Assembly (NCBI RefSeq): GCF_002847345.1
Contig: NZ_LXFV01000002.1
Location: forward strand, 1 to 64,000
DNA length: 64,000 bases
DNA from: Pectobacterium peruviense
GTDB taxonomy: Bacteria > Pseudomonadota > Gammaproteobacteria > Enterobacterales > Enterobacteriaceae
Reading direction: 5' to 3'
Shown here: positions 63,018 through 64,000 of the stretch, one piece after another
Numbering within the stretch: position 1 is the first letter of the stretch
Layout of the letters: the number at the start of each line of letters is the position of its first letter
Notes under the pieces: generated by a model
What the model was told of the DNA's origin: nothing
Database searches by the model: none
What the model saw: the letters and a program-made list of their open reading frames with translations, nothing else
Position numbers and translations under genes: made by a program

Positions 63018-64000
63018 TCAGAAGGTTTCCCAGTTGTCGTTGGCGTTGCCTTTCTTACCGCCAGCGGCCGCGAGTAACATCGGTTTCTGCGCTGCTGGCG
63101 CTTTCTCCGCCAGATGCTGTTGAGGACGACGAGGTGCCTCTGCGGCCGACAGTTGGAACACCGATACGGCTTCAGTCAACTGACGAGCCTGATCTTCCAG
63201 AGATGCAGCGGCGGCGGCAGATTCCTGAACCAGCGCGGAGTTCTGTTGCGTAACGCCATCCATCTCGGTAACAGCAAGACCAATTTGGCTAATACCGCGA
63301 CTCTGTTCATCCGACGCCGATGCAATTTCACCCATCAGATCGTTCACACGAGTAATCGCAGAAATGATGGAATCCATCGCTTCGCCAGTCTGTGTGACCT
63401 GATTGGATCCCATGTTGACGCGTTGAACCGATTCCGCAATCAGGCTTTCAATTTCTTTCGCCGCCTGAGCACTGCGCTGCGCCAGATTACGGACTTCACC
63501 TGCAACGACCGCAAAGCCGCGACCTTGTTCACCCGCTCTGGCTGCTTCTACTGCCGCATTCAGCGCCAGAATATTGGTCTGGAAGGCAATACCGTTGATC
63601 ACGCTGGTGATGTCTGCAATTTTCTTCGAGCTTGTCGTAATACTCGCCATCGTCGCCATTACATCTGCCGTGACCTCACCGCCTTTTTTCGCCGCTACAG
63701 AAGCGTCCTGCGCTAGCTTCGTCGCCTGATGAACGTTATCGGCATTCTGTTTCACCGTCGCACTCAGTTCTTCCATACTGGCAGCAGTCTGTTCCAGTGC
63801 GGCTGCCTGCTGTTCGGTGCGTGCGGACAGATCGTTGTTGCCACTTTTGATCTCACTCGAGCCCTGATGAATCGATGCAGAGCTGTCGCGGATGATGGAA
63901 ACCGTATTAACCAGACTTCCCTGCATCTCTTTCAGATAAGGGATCAATTGCCCAGCACAGTTACGACCAAACTCGTCAAGCGGGTGACCGAGCTGCCCGG
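63018..64000 (-). CDS. methyl-accepting chemotaxis protein, C-terminal part
   Basis: The frame is open to the right edge, so the sensory and membrane parts lie outside the window. What is visible begins at the end of the HAMP region ([23 protein letters not shown]). It continues through methylation helices ([20 protein letters not shown]), the highly conserved signalling hairpin ([39 protein letters not shown]) and a flexible linker. It ends with the pentapeptide NWETF, which in Tsr and Tar tethers CheR and CheB. The ligand cannot be inferred from this part. Confidence 0.95.
   Translation of the reverse strand, partial: GQLGHPLDEFGRNCAGQLIPYLKEMQGSLVNTVSIIRDSSASIHQGSSEIKSGNNDLSARTEQQAAALEQTAASMEELSATVKQNADNVHQATKLAQDASVAAKKGGEVTADVMATMASITTSSKKIADITSVINGIAFQTNILALNAAVEAARAGEQGRGFAVVAGEVRNLAQRSAQAAKEIESLIAESVQRVNMGSNQVTQTGEAMDSIISAITRVNDLMGEIASASDEQSRGISQIGLAVTEMDGVTQQNSALVQESAAAAASLEDQARQLTEAVSVFQLSAAEAPRRPQQHLAEKAPAAQKPMLLAAAGGKKGNANDNWETF

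Overview
The window is a chromosomal segment of a soft-rot enterobacterium, most likely Pectobacterium or a close relative. This rests on gene order and protein similarity recalled from memory, not on a search. From serS to rimO the order largely follows E. coli K-12 around 19-20 min. Genes usual there in E. coli are absent: dmsABC, serW, macAB, aqpZ, poxB, ltaE and ybjC. At the right end sanA, yeiB and folE, which lie elsewhere in E. coli, adjoin rimO. I see no transposase, phage gene, tRNA, rRNA or CRISPR array.

Layout. (1) 1-6670 is the main accessory part: a structured RNA/terminator region, a three-gene minus-strand operon (NCS1 permease, DUF917 protein, HyuA-type hydantoinase subunit), a divergent LysR regulator and the YcaD transporter. 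(2) 6946-21147 is core housekeeping: serS, rarA, lolA, ftsK, lrp, then trxB, cydDC, aat and infA on the plus strand. (3) 21147-33227 holds clpA/clpS, cspD, the OLD-type nuclease ybjD, lysO, the nitrosative-stress pair hcp-hcr behind FNR- and NsrR-like sites, ybjT, amiD and ybjQ. (4) 33385-44806 carries the arginine ABC transporter artPIQM plus artJ, rlmC, ybjO, the putrescine transporter potFGHI and ybjN. (5) 45050-53164 has rimK-nfsA, grxA, ybjM, ybjL, the small RNA RybB with a textbook sigma-E promoter, deoC-deoR behind DeoR-type operators, and dacC. (6) 53450-64000 has a metNIQ-like ABC transporter, a glutathione S-transferase, yliI, rimO, sanA, yeiB, folE and the C-terminal part of a chemotaxis receptor ending in NWETF.

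Repeats. Intergenic gaps hold at least five ERIC-type elements: one full length, two deleted to about 60 bp, and two carrying related internal insertions of about 75 bp. Two copies of a different 118-119 bp palindromic element (37452-37570 and 56851-56968) each lie between convergent genes.

Most notable points: the permease/DUF917/HyuA/LysR cassette, which looks like a self-contained uptake and hydrolysis system for a hydantoin-like or other N-heterocyclic compound of unknown identity; the unannotated-style sRNA RybB; the ERIC copy lying between probable ArgR boxes and artJ; the nested modules inside ERICs; and the 118-bp palindromic repeat. Start codons were re-chosen where ribosome-binding sites or family length argued for it (for example GTG starts for rarA, potI and potG).
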